A DNA stretch of 64,000 nt from Lewinella sp. LCG006 (GCF_040784935.1 NZ_CP160680.1:983501-1047500), one strand, 5' to 3'. Shown: positions 8,336 through 17,912, counted from the stretch's first letter. The notes: generated from the letters alone by a model not told the origin. Numbers and translations: made by a program.

Positions 8336-8833
8336 CTACTTCACCGCCTCGTACATCAACTGTACATCTTCAAGGGTAAACAGTGCGCCCAGGCCGGTCT
8401 GGAAATTGAGTTCCTGGTCGCCTTGTAGTTTTACAAAACGGAAACCGTAGGTGGCGATACTGTCGATCATGGACTGATAGATGAATCCGGCTACTTCTTC
8501 CTTGATGATCTTATTGAAATAGCGGTTGCCACGCACATTCTCCAATTGCTCATTTTTGAGGCGAGCAATATCATTGGTGATGGCGGGCCCATAAAACAAC
8601 TGGATGCTGTAATCGCTGCCTCCTTTGATGGTAAGGTCACTTACCAGGGCCGATTTCAAGTTGCCTACTTTTACAACCGCATCAGGAGGTGCCAAAACAG
8701 AAACCGACACCCCATAGGATAATAAATCCAGCGGCTGCCAACCACGGGGATGGCCATCAGCAGAACAATTGCTCAGAAAAAAGACCAAAAAGAGACAAAA
8801 CGCAGCAAAGAGTCTGCGAGAAAAACCGGTCAT
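8336..8833 (-). CDS. Lipoprotein of unknown function
   Basis: 166 residues from the ATG at 8833. The longer frame to 8974 would run through a repeat and lacks a signal, so it is rejected. The N-terminus is a lipoprotein signal: FSRR, then a hydrophobic stretch, then lipobox FLSNC. The mature part (SYGVSVSVLAPPDAVVKVGN, LVSDLTIKGGSDYSIQLFYG) looks like a compact alpha/beta domain, and the C-terminal LEDVQLMYEAVK is helical. I recognise no family with confidence. It is bracketed by two related inverted-repeat elements. Confidence 0.65.
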   Translation of the reverse strand: MTGFSRRLFAAFCLFLVFFLSNCSADGHPRGWQPLDLLSYGVSVSVLAPPDAVVKVGNLKSALVSDLTIKGGSDYSIQLFYGPAITNDIARLKNEQLENVRGNRYFNKIIKEEVAGFIYQSMIDSIATYGFRFVKLQGDQELNFQTGLGALFTLEDVQLMYEAVK

Positions 8834-8843
8834 ATTATTTAGT

Positions 8844-8878
8844 ATTGCGCAAAAAACAAACCGACCATTTGTTTTTGT
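8844..8878. repeat. 35-bp inverted-repeat element (copy B)
   Basis: ATTGCGCAAAAAACAAA (8844-8860) and CCATTTGTTTTTGT (8865-8878) are exact copies of the two ends of the element at 8174-8289, here separated by only 4 nt. It lies 10 nt upstream of the lipoprotein start, within its presumed promoter or leader. Confidence 0.75.
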
Positions 8879-9021
8879 ACTGTTTCTTACATTTGGTGTG
8901 GAGTCTGGAGTTGATCCTGTACCTCTTATTAAACCGAAAGGCAAGAAAAGACAATTCGGGCAATTGACCAACAAAAAATTTTAAGAACCTTAGAAAAAGC
9001 CTATAAATGTCTTAAAAGCTT

Positions 9022-9029
9022 TACTTTTG
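9022..9029 (+). promoter_or_regulatory. -7 element for recN
   Basis: TACTTTTG (TAnnTTTG), 31 nt before the recN ATG. No clear -33 TTG is found at 20 bp spacing. Confidence 0.5.
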
Positions 9030-9060
9030 TCGAGATTACACACCAAGCCAGTACTGGAGT

Positions 9061-10719
9061 ATGATTCAAAGCTTGCACATTCAAAATTACGCCCTCATTG
9101 AGACACTCAATATCTCTTTTCCCAAAGGCCTGACCATTATCACTGGTGAGACCGGTGCGGGAAAGTCGATCATTCTAGGTGCTCTTGGTTTGATCATGGG
9201 TGAGAGGGCCGATACCAAAGCTCTCTACGATCCTACCACAAAATGTGTGATTGAAGGTCGGTTTAAAGTAGGGGCTTATGGCCTGCGGGATTTCTTTACA
9301 GAAAACGACCTGGACTACGAAGACGAGCTTATTATTCGGCGCGAAATCACGCCGAGCGGTAAAAGCCGAGCATTCATCAACGATACGCCTGCCAACCTGA
9401 AAGTACTGCAAAGCTTGAGTGCGGTACTGATTGACCTGCACCAACAATTTGACACCCTGGATATTCACCAGATGGGTTTTCAGTTGAGGTTGCTCGATGC
9501 ACTGGCCGAAAACAAGGCTCTTCTACAGGGCTACCAAGAAGAATACCGCACCTACACCCGTACCAAAAATCGCCTGGAGCAACTGCGCAACCAAAACGCA
9601 AGTGCAAATCAGGAACTGGAATTCAAACGTTTCCAATTGACAGAACTACAAGAAGCTGAGCTGTTGGCCGACGAGCAGGAAAGCCTGGAGACGGACTTCG
9701 CCAGCCTCAGCAATGCCGAAGACACCAAGCGCTCAAGCGCCGAAGCGTTCCAGTTTTTGTGCGAAAGCGAAGTATCGATTGTTGACCAGATGCAGACCCT
9801 GACCCAGTCTTTATTTAGCTCTGCTAAAGTAGACCCCGTTGTAGCCAATTTACAGGAACGTCTCCTGGTTCTCACCGAAGAACTCAACGATATTGGCACC
9901 GCGCTGGAACGCCATGCGGAAGCGACCGACTACGATCCCGAACGCATCCAGGAGATGCAGGCCCGTTTGGACATGATCTACCGTTTGCAGAAAAAGCACC
10001 ACGTAACCACCATTGGAGAACTGCTGGACATTCAGGAAGCATTGCAGCAGGATTTGAGTCTTTTTGAAAACGTTGACGAGCAGATCGACCAACTCACCAA
10101 GCAAGTAGCAGCAGCCGAGAAAAAACTGCGCCAACAGGCCCAGGAGTTGAGTAAAAAGCGCCAGGCCGTCGCTCCTGCTTTTGCCCAGGAAGTAGCTACT
10201 ACACTCGCAGACTTGGCAATGCCAGCAGCACAGCTGGTGGTAGATATCCAGCCCTTGGAAGAACTTAGCTCAACAGGGCTCGATGAAGTGCAGTTTTTGT
10301 TTTCGGCCAACAAAGGTAGCGCACCTAAGCCGATTAAGAATGTCGCTTCGGGGGGCGAATTATCGCGCCTGACCCTGGTAACTAAATCACTAGTAGCCAG
10401 CGCAATGGCACTGCCCACCCTGATTTTTGACGAAATCGACGCGGGCGTCTCCGGTGATGTAGCGCTCAAAATGGGCTACATCTTGCGCAAGCTCAGCAAT
10501 CACCACCAAGTCGTTGTCATCACCCATTCGCCGCAAGTAGCCGCCCGGGCAGATGAGCACTTGTTCGTCTATAAAAAAGAAGACGGTGATCGCACGATGA
10601 CCAAAGTACGGCAATTGGCTAAAGAAGAGCGGGTGCGGGCCTTGGCAGTGATGCTCAGCCAGAATCCACCAAGTAGTTCTGCCTTGGAGAATGCAAAAGA
10701 GCTGATTGGTCAGTCTTAA
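9061..10719 (+). CDS. recN: DNA repair protein RecN
   Basis: 552 residues, the normal family length. It is an SMC-like ATPase that acts early in recombinational repair of double-strand breaks. The N-terminus MIQSLHIQNYALIE and Walker A GETGAGKS (near residue 30) are typical. The central coiled coil covers roughly residues 150-370. The C-terminal half has the signature ASGGELSRLTLVTKS, Walker B TLIFDEIDAGVSG and the switch VVVITHSPQVAARAD. The start is supported by family alignment and by the promoter element 31 nt upstream. The next gene starts 80 nt downstream. Confidence 0.97.
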   Translation: MIQSLHIQNYALIETLNISFPKGLTIITGETGAGKSIILGALGLIMGERADTKALYDPTTKCVIEGRFKVGAYGLRDFFTENDLDYEDELIIRREITPSGKSRAFINDTPANLKVLQSLSAVLIDLHQQFDTLDIHQMGFQLRLLDALAENKALLQGYQEEYRTYTRTKNRLEQLRNQNASANQELEFKRFQLTELQEAELLADEQESLETDFASLSNAEDTKRSSAEAFQFLCESEVSIVDQMQTLTQSLFSSAKVDPVVANLQERLLVLTEELNDIGTALERHAEATDYDPERIQEMQARLDMIYRLQKKHHVTTIGELLDIQEALQQDLSLFENVDEQIDQLTKQVAAAEKKLRQQAQELSKKRQAVAPAFAQEVATTLADLAMPAAQLVVDIQPLEELSSTGLDEVQFLFSANKGSAPKPIKNVASGGELSRLTLVTKSLVASAMALPTLIFDEIDAGVSGDVALKMGYILRKLSNHHQVVVITHSPQVAARADEHLFVYKKEDGDRTMTKVRQLAKEERVRALAVMLSQNPPSSSALENAKELIGQS

Positions 10720-10798
10720 AAAGGAGCATTTCTTATCTTCGCGAGCCAGTGCTGGGCTTCTACCCAAAGGCCAACTAAAACAAAACATCTTTTCCGCT

Positions 10799-12244
10799 AT
10801 GCGAACTGTATTTATACTCTTGGGCCTTGCCCTCACGCTTACCCTCACTGCTCAGGTAGAACTTCAGGAGGCGACCCTGTTGGGTAATTGGGATGATCCT
10901 AATCTCGTTGGTTCCTCGGCTTACGACAATACTTACAACGAAGTTTGGGGGCTGGCTCTTGGTGGGCGAGAATACGCGGTCATCGGCTCTACGGCAGGCA
11001 CTCACTTTTTGGACGTGACCTTCCCTAACGATATTCGCCAGATGGCTTTTGTCGCCGGTGGCACCTCTGGACCTTCGATTATTCACCGCGACTACCATCA
11101 CTATGGCTGCTACCTCTACGCAGTAGCGGATGAAGGGGTGAACAGCACCCTGCAAATCATCGACATCAGCACGCTTCCCGATTCGGTGACCGTGGTTTAT
11201 GACAGTGGAGAGACCTTGCAACAGTCACACAATATCTTTATCGACAGCCTACAGGCGAAACTCTACTGCCTAGCCGCTTTTGGCGGGGAAGCCGGAGGGT
11301 CGGCCTTGCGCATTTACGATATCAGCGAGCCTACCACCCCCGTGTACCTGGCGGAATACTCCAATTTTGGCGGGCTTTCGGCAAGTCACGTTCACGATGC
11401 TTACATCCACAATGGGTTGGCCTACCTCAATTGTGGTTACAATGGCTTTGCCATGGTGGACTTTACCGACCCGATGGCCCCACAAACCTTGGGCATCATG
11501 CAAGATTACTCCTTCTCTGGCTATAACCATTCAGGCTGGCCCAGCAACGATGGAAACTATTACTATCTAGGCGACGAGAACCACGGCTACCCTATCAAAG
11601 TCATTGATGTAAGCGACCCTACGGACATGCTAGATATTGCGGTATTGGCTGCCCCCAATGCTGATTTATCACAAACCATTCCGCACAACCAGATAGTAGC
11701 TTGCAACTACCTCTACGTCTCTTATTACTATGACGGGCTCATGGTTTATGACATTAGTGATCCCGCCAGCCCTGTCCCTGCTTATTTTTATGATACTTCC
11801 GACTGGGTATTCGACAACAACTACCGCGGAGCTTGGGGTGTTTACCCGTTTTTGCCTTCCGGCAACATTCTGGTTTCCGATATGCAACGTGGCCTCTTTG
11901 TGCTGCGCGGCCCTGAAACCGAGTGCTACCAACAGGCCGAAAGCGTCATCAATTGCGGCATCATCAACAATACCGAAACACCAACCTGGGTGAACGAGAT
12001 TGGCATCTTCCCTCAGCCCGCTTCTAGTGCGCTCCACCTGCGCTTGCCTCAAAATGCAACGACGACCGAAGCCCAGTTGCGCCTCCTGAACTTAAGTGGA
12101 CAGGTGATGCATACTTTCAACACGACCAGCCTCAATGCGGGCAGTACTTCGCTAGATTTGCCCAACTTACCCAACGGCATGTACCTGTTGGATATTCAGG
12201 CCAAGGAGTGGCAGATGACTCAGAAGGTGATTGTACAGCATTAG
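10799..12244 (+). CDS. Choice-of-anchor B family secreted protein with T9SS type A sorting domain
   Basis: 481 residues from the ATG at 10799, which begins the signal peptide MRTVFILLGLALTLTLTAQ. An upstream in-frame GTG inside recN is rejected. The mature domain has beta-propeller-like repeats of the form IxDISxPxxP (RIYDISEPTTP, MVDFTDPMAPQ, KVIDVSDPTD, MVYDISDPASPVP), characteristic of 'choice-of-anchor B' proteins. The last ~80 residues (IGIFPQPASSALHLRL ... LPNGMYLLDIQ) are a T9SS type A (Por secretion tail) domain, directing export and surface anchoring. A weak -7-like TATCTTCG lies at 10734-10741. Confidence 0.88.
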   Translation: MRTVFILLGLALTLTLTAQVELQEATLLGNWDDPNLVGSSAYDNTYNEVWGLALGGREYAVIGSTAGTHFLDVTFPNDIRQMAFVAGGTSGPSIIHRDYHHYGCYLYAVADEGVNSTLQIIDISTLPDSVTVVYDSGETLQQSHNIFIDSLQAKLYCLAAFGGEAGGSALRIYDISEPTTPVYLAEYSNFGGLSASHVHDAYIHNGLAYLNCGYNGFAMVDFTDPMAPQTLGIMQDYSFSGYNHSGWPSNDGNYYYLGDENHGYPIKVIDVSDPTDMLDIAVLAAPNADLSQTIPHNQIVACNYLYVSYYYDGLMVYDISDPASPVPAYFYDTSDWVFDNNYRGAWGVYPFLPSGNILVSDMQRGLFVLRGPETECYQQAESVINCGIINNTETPTWVNEIGIFPQPASSALHLRLPQNATTTEAQLRLLNLSGQVMHTFNTTSLNAGSTSLDLPNLPNGMYLLDIQAKEWQMTQKVIVQH

Positions 12245-12470
12245 GCTTCCGGGGCCGTGCGATCGGCACCAGGCTGTCCGCTGCTCCTTCACGCAGGGTA
12301 TGAAACCCTGCCCTACGGAACGTCCTTTGTGCCCTTAGTGGTTCAAAAAAGAGAGCAGTAAAACACCGCAAGCCCAGGCTCCCCTAAAATCTCGCGTAAA
12401 TTAGCCCTTAACATCCTTCACTGCAGCAATGAGTTCGTAACTTGCGCGTTGTACTTGATATTACTACCAA

Positions 12471-14432
12471 ATGAGCGTGTCTTTTACCGACTTGTTGCCG
12501 CTGCGATTATTCGTCTTATTTTGTATGCTCTCCTTGGGTGTACAGGCACAGCGGCCTACTTCTACTTTTCCTAACCAATCAGGAGGAGGCAATACGCCCA
12601 ATAACCGCCGGGGTGGTGACCAACGCGAAAGCGCACCCGACACTTTTGGCATTTTTATTTTCCAGGTAGACAACCCCAACGAGGAACGCCCCTACGACGA
12701 TTCCTTACTTACGACCTTCCACCAATTTGATCCTACCCGGCAGCGGTCCGACGATTATGCCAATCTAGGTATTCTTGGTTCTGCCCATCAGCCCTTGGTC
12801 TACCAGGGTGAGGACCGAGGTGGATTCAGTTTGGGCTGGAACCAGTACGACCTTTATTATGTCACGGGGAGAAGCATGCCCTATTACCGCCTGGAGCGCC
12901 CTTACACAGACCTACAATTTGTACAAGGCTCGGAGCAGCAGGACAACGTTATCAGTGCCAAATTCAGTCGCAATTTCGCCAACGGCATCAATTATGCCTT
13001 GGATTATCGCGCCATCACCCAAGAAGCCTCGGGTAGCCAGTACCCCAACCAACGCAACCAAACGCGAGCCCTCGCCACTGGCTTTTGGCTGCACAGCAAG
13101 GGGGGGCGCTATGATGGTTTCCTCAGTTATGCTGCCAACACGACCAACGCCGAAGAAAATGGTGGCATCCTCACGCTCCCGGAAACGGATGGCGAATTTG
13201 ACTCGCCCGCTACCGCCCAGGTTTTTCTCACCGATGCCCAAAGCCGTTCTGCTTTGCGCGAAGTGATGTACACCCAATACTACCGTTTTGGTGGACAGGT
13301 AGATTCTACGGGTCGCTCCCGCCGGGCGTTTACGCTTTCTCACCAGTTTGATTACGATAAAAATACGTATCGCTTCGCCGATGCTTTCAATACCTCCGAT
13401 ACGACTTTCTACCAACGCTTCCCTAGTTTATTACTGGATGTTCGCGGCGCACGCTACTACGTGGAGCAACGTTCGGTGGAGAACAGTTTTCGTCTGAGCA
13501 CCTACCGCTTGGCAACGGGCAACCGCTTACGCCAACAAAAAGACCTGATAGAAGTGGGCCTTACCCACCGATATAACAATGTGCAAATGGAACCCGGAGA
13601 TACCGTGGTGAATAATTTGCTCCTTACGGGAAAAATAGGCCTCCGCCCGGGCGATCGCCTGCGCTTACAGTTGGAAGGCCTGCTCGCACTGTGGGACCAA
13701 GCCGGCGACTTCCGCATCAAAGGCAACCTGGATGTCGACTTGAAAAAAGCAGGGCTGCTCCGTCTCGAAGTGCGCAACCAACTCTACGCTCCTACCCTGC
13801 TGGAAAGTCGTTTTTTACTGACCCAGCAAGAACTCTATCGCCGCAATTTCAACAAAACCGTAGCTACCAAACTCGCTGCTACTTATCGTCTTGAATCGAT
13901 TGGCATCGAACTGGGAGGAGCTTATCACCTGCTCAACAACTTCATCTATTTTGATAGCACCGCCGCGCCCCAACAAACGGGTACGCCAATAAGTATCCTC
14001 CAGCTCTCGGCTCAAAAAGATTTCCGCTTTGGTGCTTTCAGTCTGCGCAACCGCATCGTCCTGCAACAAACCGACGAGGAATTTCTGCGGCTGCCCGGCA
14101 TCTTTGCCAAACACAGCCTGGTTTACAACGGGCTTTGGTTCAAGGTACTGAATGTACAACTGGGTGCGGATGTGCGCTACACCACTGCCTTCCAACCCGA
14201 TTATTATAATCCCTTTATCGCCCAATTCCAGCTACAAAACCGCCAGGAAGTTGATTTCTTCCCCAATGTAGATGCTTACTTCAGCTTCCGAGTGTCTACC
14301 TTCCGCTTCTTCATCAAGGGCGAGAACCTCTCCACGATCTGGGCACCGGATCAGCGGTTGTTCCTCTCGGCGTTTTATCCCTGGCCTTCGTCGGCGCTAC
14401 GATTTGGGGTGAGTTGGCGGATGTTGGATTAG
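12471..14432 (+). CDS. Putative porin (Bacteroidota porin family)
   Basis: 653 residues with a signal peptide ending at GVQAQ. After a low-complexity Gly/Asn/Arg linker (about residues 30-50) the protein is rich in amphipathic beta strands. It starts with DTFGIFIFQVDNPNE and HQPLVYQGEDRGGFSLGW and ends in the strand LRFGVSWRMLD with a terminal hydrophobic and aromatic pattern. This matches the Bacteroidota 'putative porin' family (Porin_10-like). It is expected to form an outer-membrane channel or adaptor; its substrate is unknown. Its stop is 3 bp from a 158-bp palindrome that probably ends the transcript. Confidence 0.82.
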   Translation: MSVSFTDLLPLRLFVLFCMLSLGVQAQRPTSTFPNQSGGGNTPNNRRGGDQRESAPDTFGIFIFQVDNPNEERPYDDSLLTTFHQFDPTRQRSDDYANLGILGSAHQPLVYQGEDRGGFSLGWNQYDLYYVTGRSMPYYRLERPYTDLQFVQGSEQQDNVISAKFSRNFANGINYALDYRAITQEASGSQYPNQRNQTRALATGFWLHSKGGRYDGFLSYAANTTNAEENGGILTLPETDGEFDSPATAQVFLTDAQSRSALREVMYTQYYRFGGQVDSTGRSRRAFTLSHQFDYDKNTYRFADAFNTSDTTFYQRFPSLLLDVRGARYYVEQRSVENSFRLSTYRLATGNRLRQQKDLIEVGLTHRYNNVQMEPGDTVVNNLLLTGKIGLRPGDRLRLQLEGLLALWDQAGDFRIKGNLDVDLKKAGLLRLEVRNQLYAPTLLESRFLLTQQELYRRNFNKTVATKLAATYRLESIGIELGGAYHLLNNFIYFDSTAAPQQTGTPISILQLSAQKDFRFGAFSLRNRIVLQQTDEEFLRLPGIFAKHSLVYNGLWFKVLNVQLGADVRYTTAFQPDYYNPFIAQFQLQNRQEVDFFPNVDAYFSFRVSTFRFFIKGENLSTIWAPDQRLFLSAFYPWPSSALRFGVSWRMLD

Positions 14433-14434
14433 GA

Positions 14435-14592
14435 GAGTTGTTATGCTGGGACATGTTTTGCTGCAAGCGAAAAATTTCATCCTGAACTTCGTTAGATTTT
14501 TCGCCGAATTGCCCGCATTCGGCTGCAAAATCTGCCTCGTTCAGAATAAAATTTTAGCGCTTTCGCTAAAACAGCCCCCAGCAGAACAACTC
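14435..14592. repeat. 158-bp imperfect palindrome
   Basis: The outermost arms, 14435-14450 and 14577-14592, match at 15 of 16 positions (GAGTTGTTATGCTGGG). Imperfect complementarity continues inward: AGCGAAAAATTTCATCCTGAAC-type sequence with its complement near 14540-14570, then AGATTTTTCGCCGAA with TTCGGCTGCAAAATCT. Around the apex are ACTTCGTT (about 14487) and GCCTCGTT (about 14534). The same pair, at the same spacing, occurs in the palindrome at 54183-54338. Confidence 0.8.
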
Positions 14593-14596
14593 TAGG

Positions 14597-14675
14597 GTTG
14601 GAAGGGTGTAAAAGTGGAAGGGTGGAAGAGTTGGAAGAGTGTAAGGGTTGGAAGGGTGTAAAGGCGTAAGGGTTG
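14597..14675 (+). repeat. Purine-rich short repeats
   Basis: Degenerate units of GTTGGAAGGGTGTAAAAGT; the core GTTGGAAGGGTGT appears exactly at 14597-14609 and 14647-14659, and also at 6587-6599. It has no coding potential. Confidence 0.7.
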
Positions 14676-14722
14676 GTGAAAAAGCAAAAATCCCTTTATT
14701 GTAAACAAAAAAAGAACCAATC

Positions 14723-15181
14723 ATGGGACAAATCGCTCATCTGAAAAGAATTGATCAAGCTACTTTTGAGGAAGTACTTACTTTAGAAGAACACCCTTCA
14801 GCTATACTTGAAGCCCTCGACGTTGATAAAAACTGGGACGCAATCATGTATATTTTAGGAAGAGGTTTTATTGGAAGAGAACCAACCGTAAATCTTTTCA
14901 TGCCGAAAAACATGGTTGTGCTTTATGAAGACGAATATTTGCAGGACGGCATTCGCTACCATAATGAACAAGAGATTTCCGAATTGTACGATGTATTAAA
15001 AAATTTCGATGTCATCAATGAACTTGACAAGCTCAAAGTTGAGATGATGAACAAGAAAATCGCCTATCCCATTGAGGTAAATTCATTGAGTGCCATCGCA
15101 GAACAAATTATTACGATCAGGTCTATGTTCGCCAGTGCTGTTAAAGAAAATAGCATTATTATTGGGGGTATTGAATATTAA
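14723..15181 (+). CDS. DUF1877 (YfbM-like) family protein
   Basis: 152 residues, cytoplasmic, no signal. The N-terminus MGQIAHLKRIDQATFEEVL, the central LDVDKNWDAIMYIL and the late AYPIEVNSL follow the layout of E. coli YfbM (start MGMIGYFAEI, central LDIDKRWDFLHF, late IYP). YfbM-like proteins occur in polymorphic toxin and immunity neighbourhoods, but no biochemical role is known. The gene has an AT-richer look than its neighbours. It ends 22 nt before the large nuclease gene, so the two could share a transcript. Confidence 0.62.
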   Translation: MGQIAHLKRIDQATFEEVLTLEEHPSAILEALDVDKNWDAIMYILGRGFIGREPTVNLFMPKNMVVLYEDEYLQDGIRYHNEQEISELYDVLKNFDVINELDKLKVEMMNKKIAYPIEVNSLSAIAEQIITIRSMFASAVKENSIIIGGIEY

Positions 15182-15203
15182 ACAACTGTTTTAAAACGCT
15201 CCT

Positions 15204-17912
15204 ATGCGCATCCACTTAGGCCTAGCTATTCAAGACCAAGTACTTCCAGCTCCTCAAGATTTGATGGTTGGAGAAATGTACTGCAGCCCCAAGCAACTAC
15301 TTGTTTGGCTAGAGGATCATCTGGGGCTGCGGCAGCCGGAAGAGAATGTGGAGCATTTACGCATCGAGCAGTATCGGCAAGCACTCAAACATCATCTCCA
15401 GGATCACCCTGAGGCGTTTTTTAATGCTTCTTTTGTGGCCGATGATATGGGTACGGCAGCCAGTATGCTCGACCGTCGCGACGAACTGCTGCTTGCAGGA
15501 TGCGACCTTGGAAATACCAACATCCAATCGGAGCGCCTGCGCGTGTTGATGGAGATCGAGTGTTTGTTCCAAGCCAAAGACAATGCCTTTCAGCTCTTGC
15601 CAGGGCGTGCGGATCGACTGGTAGCCGTTTTGGCGCAAGCCGAACGGATTCCTGCATTTCTAAATAAGCTGATCCTCTGCGATGAGCGGCACCTTTTTCC
15701 CCCCTTTTGGCAAAGATTTTTCCAAACCCTCACCAAATACCATCTGGACATCCAGGAGGTAGCAGATTTTCCCGCGCCGAACGTAGACACCGACTTGGGG
15801 CAATGGCAGGCTTTCCTACGCGGCGAACTCCCCAAGCCTGCTCCTCTGCGGGGGGATGGTAGCCTGCTTCTCATGAATGGGTTTCGAGAGACCCACCTGG
15901 CGGCTTATCTCGCTCGATTATTGCGAGAAAACACCGCCTTCCAGCCCGCTTTACTCCTCCCCCAGGCGAATCGCACCCTCGATAGTGCCTTCACATTGGA
16001 AGGACTCCCTAGTTTGGGCGTACCCGCAGCTTCGTTGGCGCGGCCCAGTTTGCAGGTGCTCAAATTGGCTCCGGTTTTCTTGTGGCAACCTGTGGACCTT
16101 TACAAAATCATGGAGTTTGTGTCGCTGGCCGTCAAGCCGCTTGATGCTGGATTGGGGCAACGAATTGCTGCATTCCTGGCGGATACACCGGGACTGTTTT
16201 CCGGCCGTTGGTACGGAATGATCAATGATTATTTCGAAAAAGAACTCCCGCAACGCTTGGGCCCTAATGGCTCCAAACGAATAGCGAACATCCGGGCCGA
16301 ATTTGACTTCTGGTTCAACCGCCAGCGGGCAGACAGTCGGCAGGAAAAGGTGGCCAAGCAGGAGGTCATGGCCATCTACACGCACTTGCAGGAATGGGCC
16401 ACCAACCTGGGCAAAGAAGAAGGCGCAGCTACGCTCTTGGTGCTATCGGCCCAGGCTCGTCGTATTGTAGAACTGCTCACCGCACTACCAGAAGACGAGT
16501 TGGGCTACCTGGAATTGGAACGCATTGTTCGTACCATTTACGAACCGGCTCCGTTGGAATACCAGGCGGCTGAGGCGCATCACTTGCCACTTGTTCATCA
16601 ACCTGGAGCCGTAGTAGGACCGGTAGACAAGCTCGTTTGGTGGGATTTTTTTGAGCGAGAGCCGGATTACTTTTTTTCACGCTGGTATCCCGCGGAATTG
16701 CAGGAATTGGCACAACTGGGCATCCAACTGGCAGAGCCCGATCAACAAAATCAGCGCCTTGTTGCTCAGCGAAAACGCCCATTACTTTGGACACAAAAGC
16801 AACTGATCCTTTGTCAACCAGATTTTTGCGAAGGACAGCCTGCCACGCCGCATCCCCTTTTAGGTGACCTCATGGCGGCCTTTGGGGAAGATCTTTCCTG
16901 TATTAGTATTCATCTCGACAAAGGCACTACTGCTCCCGCTTGGTTGGCAGCTTTTCAATTGCCGACCTTCACTACGCTACAACCTCAACCGCTACCTAAA
17001 CCCCAACCTTTCCTGCGGATAAAAGATAGCCTTCGCAGACGAGAAGCCGAAACCCCCACCAGCTTGGACAGCTTACTTTACTACCCTTACCAGTGGGTAT
17101 TCAGGCACCACATCAAACTACGACAGTCCAGTATCCTTAGTGTTGTGCAGGACAATCGACTCTTGGGTAACCTCGCCCACCGCTTGCTCGAAAAATTGCT
17201 TGCGCAATCGTTCTACCGCTGGTCAAAAGGAGAACTAGACGCCTGGATACAGCGGGAGATTCCGCCGCTACTCGAGAAGGAAGGTGCCACTTTGCTGCTC
17301 TACGGCCGCGAACCAGAACGCATTGCCTTTACCAAACAAATGAAATACGCAGCCTGGAGTTTGATTCATCTGATCAAAGAAAACAACTGGGAAGTGCTGG
17401 CCACCGAAGCAACTGTAGAAGGAACGATCAATGAATTGCCCATCAATGGCCGTGCCGACTTGGTACTAAAAAGGGGGGAAGAAAGGGCCATTATCGACCT
17501 CAAATGGCGAGGGCAAACACGCTATACCAACCTCCTCAGCAGCGGCGAAGATATCCAATTGGCGCTGTACGCAAAACTGCTGGAACCAGCCACTAGCTGG
17601 GCGCATACCGCCTACTTTATTATTGAAAAAGGGCGTCTATTGGTGCGAAACACCCGCGCTTTTAATGGCGTCCAACCTGTTTCAGATGAGCTGGATCACG
17701 AAGATATTTACGAAGCACTTCTGGAAAAAATTAATGCGACCTACCAGTGGCGCCTACAACAGTTGGACAATGGCGAAGTAGAAATACGTTGTGAGTATAC
17801 CCACCAAGATCTAGAGGACCATTATGGCGAAGTCCTTTTAGAATTATTAGAAATGAAAACGACCGATGCTTATTTCGACGACTACCAGGTATTGATTGGT
17901 TTACTCCAATAA
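15204..17912 (+). CDS. PD-(D/E)XK nuclease family protein, AddB-like
   Basis: 902 residues. The C-terminal ~250 residues form a RecB-type nuclease: LGNLAHRLLEKLL (histidine near residue 659), GRADLVLKRGEERAIIDLKW (Asp near 750, D-x-K near 766-768) and the trailing DIQLALYAKLL. The long N-terminal part has helicase-like fragments (LLLMNGFRETHLAAYLARLL, SLQVLKLAPVFLWQP) reminiscent of the inactivated helicase of AddB/RecC; no Walker A GxxGxGKS was seen. In related organisms such proteins pair with an AddA-type UvrD helicase for double-strand-end processing. No helicase is in this window, so the partner must be encoded elsewhere or be absent. Confidence 0.8.
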   Translation: MRIHLGLAIQDQVLPAPQDLMVGEMYCSPKQLLVWLEDHLGLRQPEENVEHLRIEQYRQALKHHLQDHPEAFFNASFVADDMGTAASMLDRRDELLLAGCDLGNTNIQSERLRVLMEIECLFQAKDNAFQLLPGRADRLVAVLAQAERIPAFLNKLILCDERHLFPPFWQRFFQTLTKYHLDIQEVADFPAPNVDTDLGQWQAFLRGELPKPAPLRGDGSLLLMNGFRETHLAAYLARLLRENTAFQPALLLPQANRTLDSAFTLEGLPSLGVPAASLARPSLQVLKLAPVFLWQPVDLYKIMEFVSLAVKPLDAGLGQRIAAFLADTPGLFSGRWYGMINDYFEKELPQRLGPNGSKRIANIRAEFDFWFNRQRADSRQEKVAKQEVMAIYTHLQEWATNLGKEEGAATLLVLSAQARRIVELLTALPEDELGYLELERIVRTIYEPAPLEYQAAEAHHLPLVHQPGAVVGPVDKLVWWDFFEREPDYFFSRWYPAELQELAQLGIQLAEPDQQNQRLVAQRKRPLLWTQKQLILCQPDFCEGQPATPHPLLGDLMAAFGEDLSCISIHLDKGTTAPAWLAAFQLPTFTTLQPQPLPKPQPFLRIKDSLRRREAETPTSLDSLLYYPYQWVFRHHIKLRQSSILSVVQDNRLLGNLAHRLLEKLLAQSFYRWSKGELDAWIQREIPPLLEKEGATLLLYGREPERIAFTKQMKYAAWSLIHLIKENNWEVLATEATVEGTINELPINGRADLVLKRGEERAIIDLKWRGQTRYTNLLSSGEDIQLALYAKLLEPATSWAHTAYFIIEKGRLLVRNTRAFNGVQPVSDELDHEDIYEALLEKINATYQWRLQQLDNGEVEIRCEYTHQDLEDHYGEVLLELLEMKTTDAYFDDYQVLIGLLQ

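Noticed and set aside
15204-17912. Complete AddAB system
   Set aside because: Only the nuclease-bearing protein is present; neither flank encodes a UvrD-type helicase.
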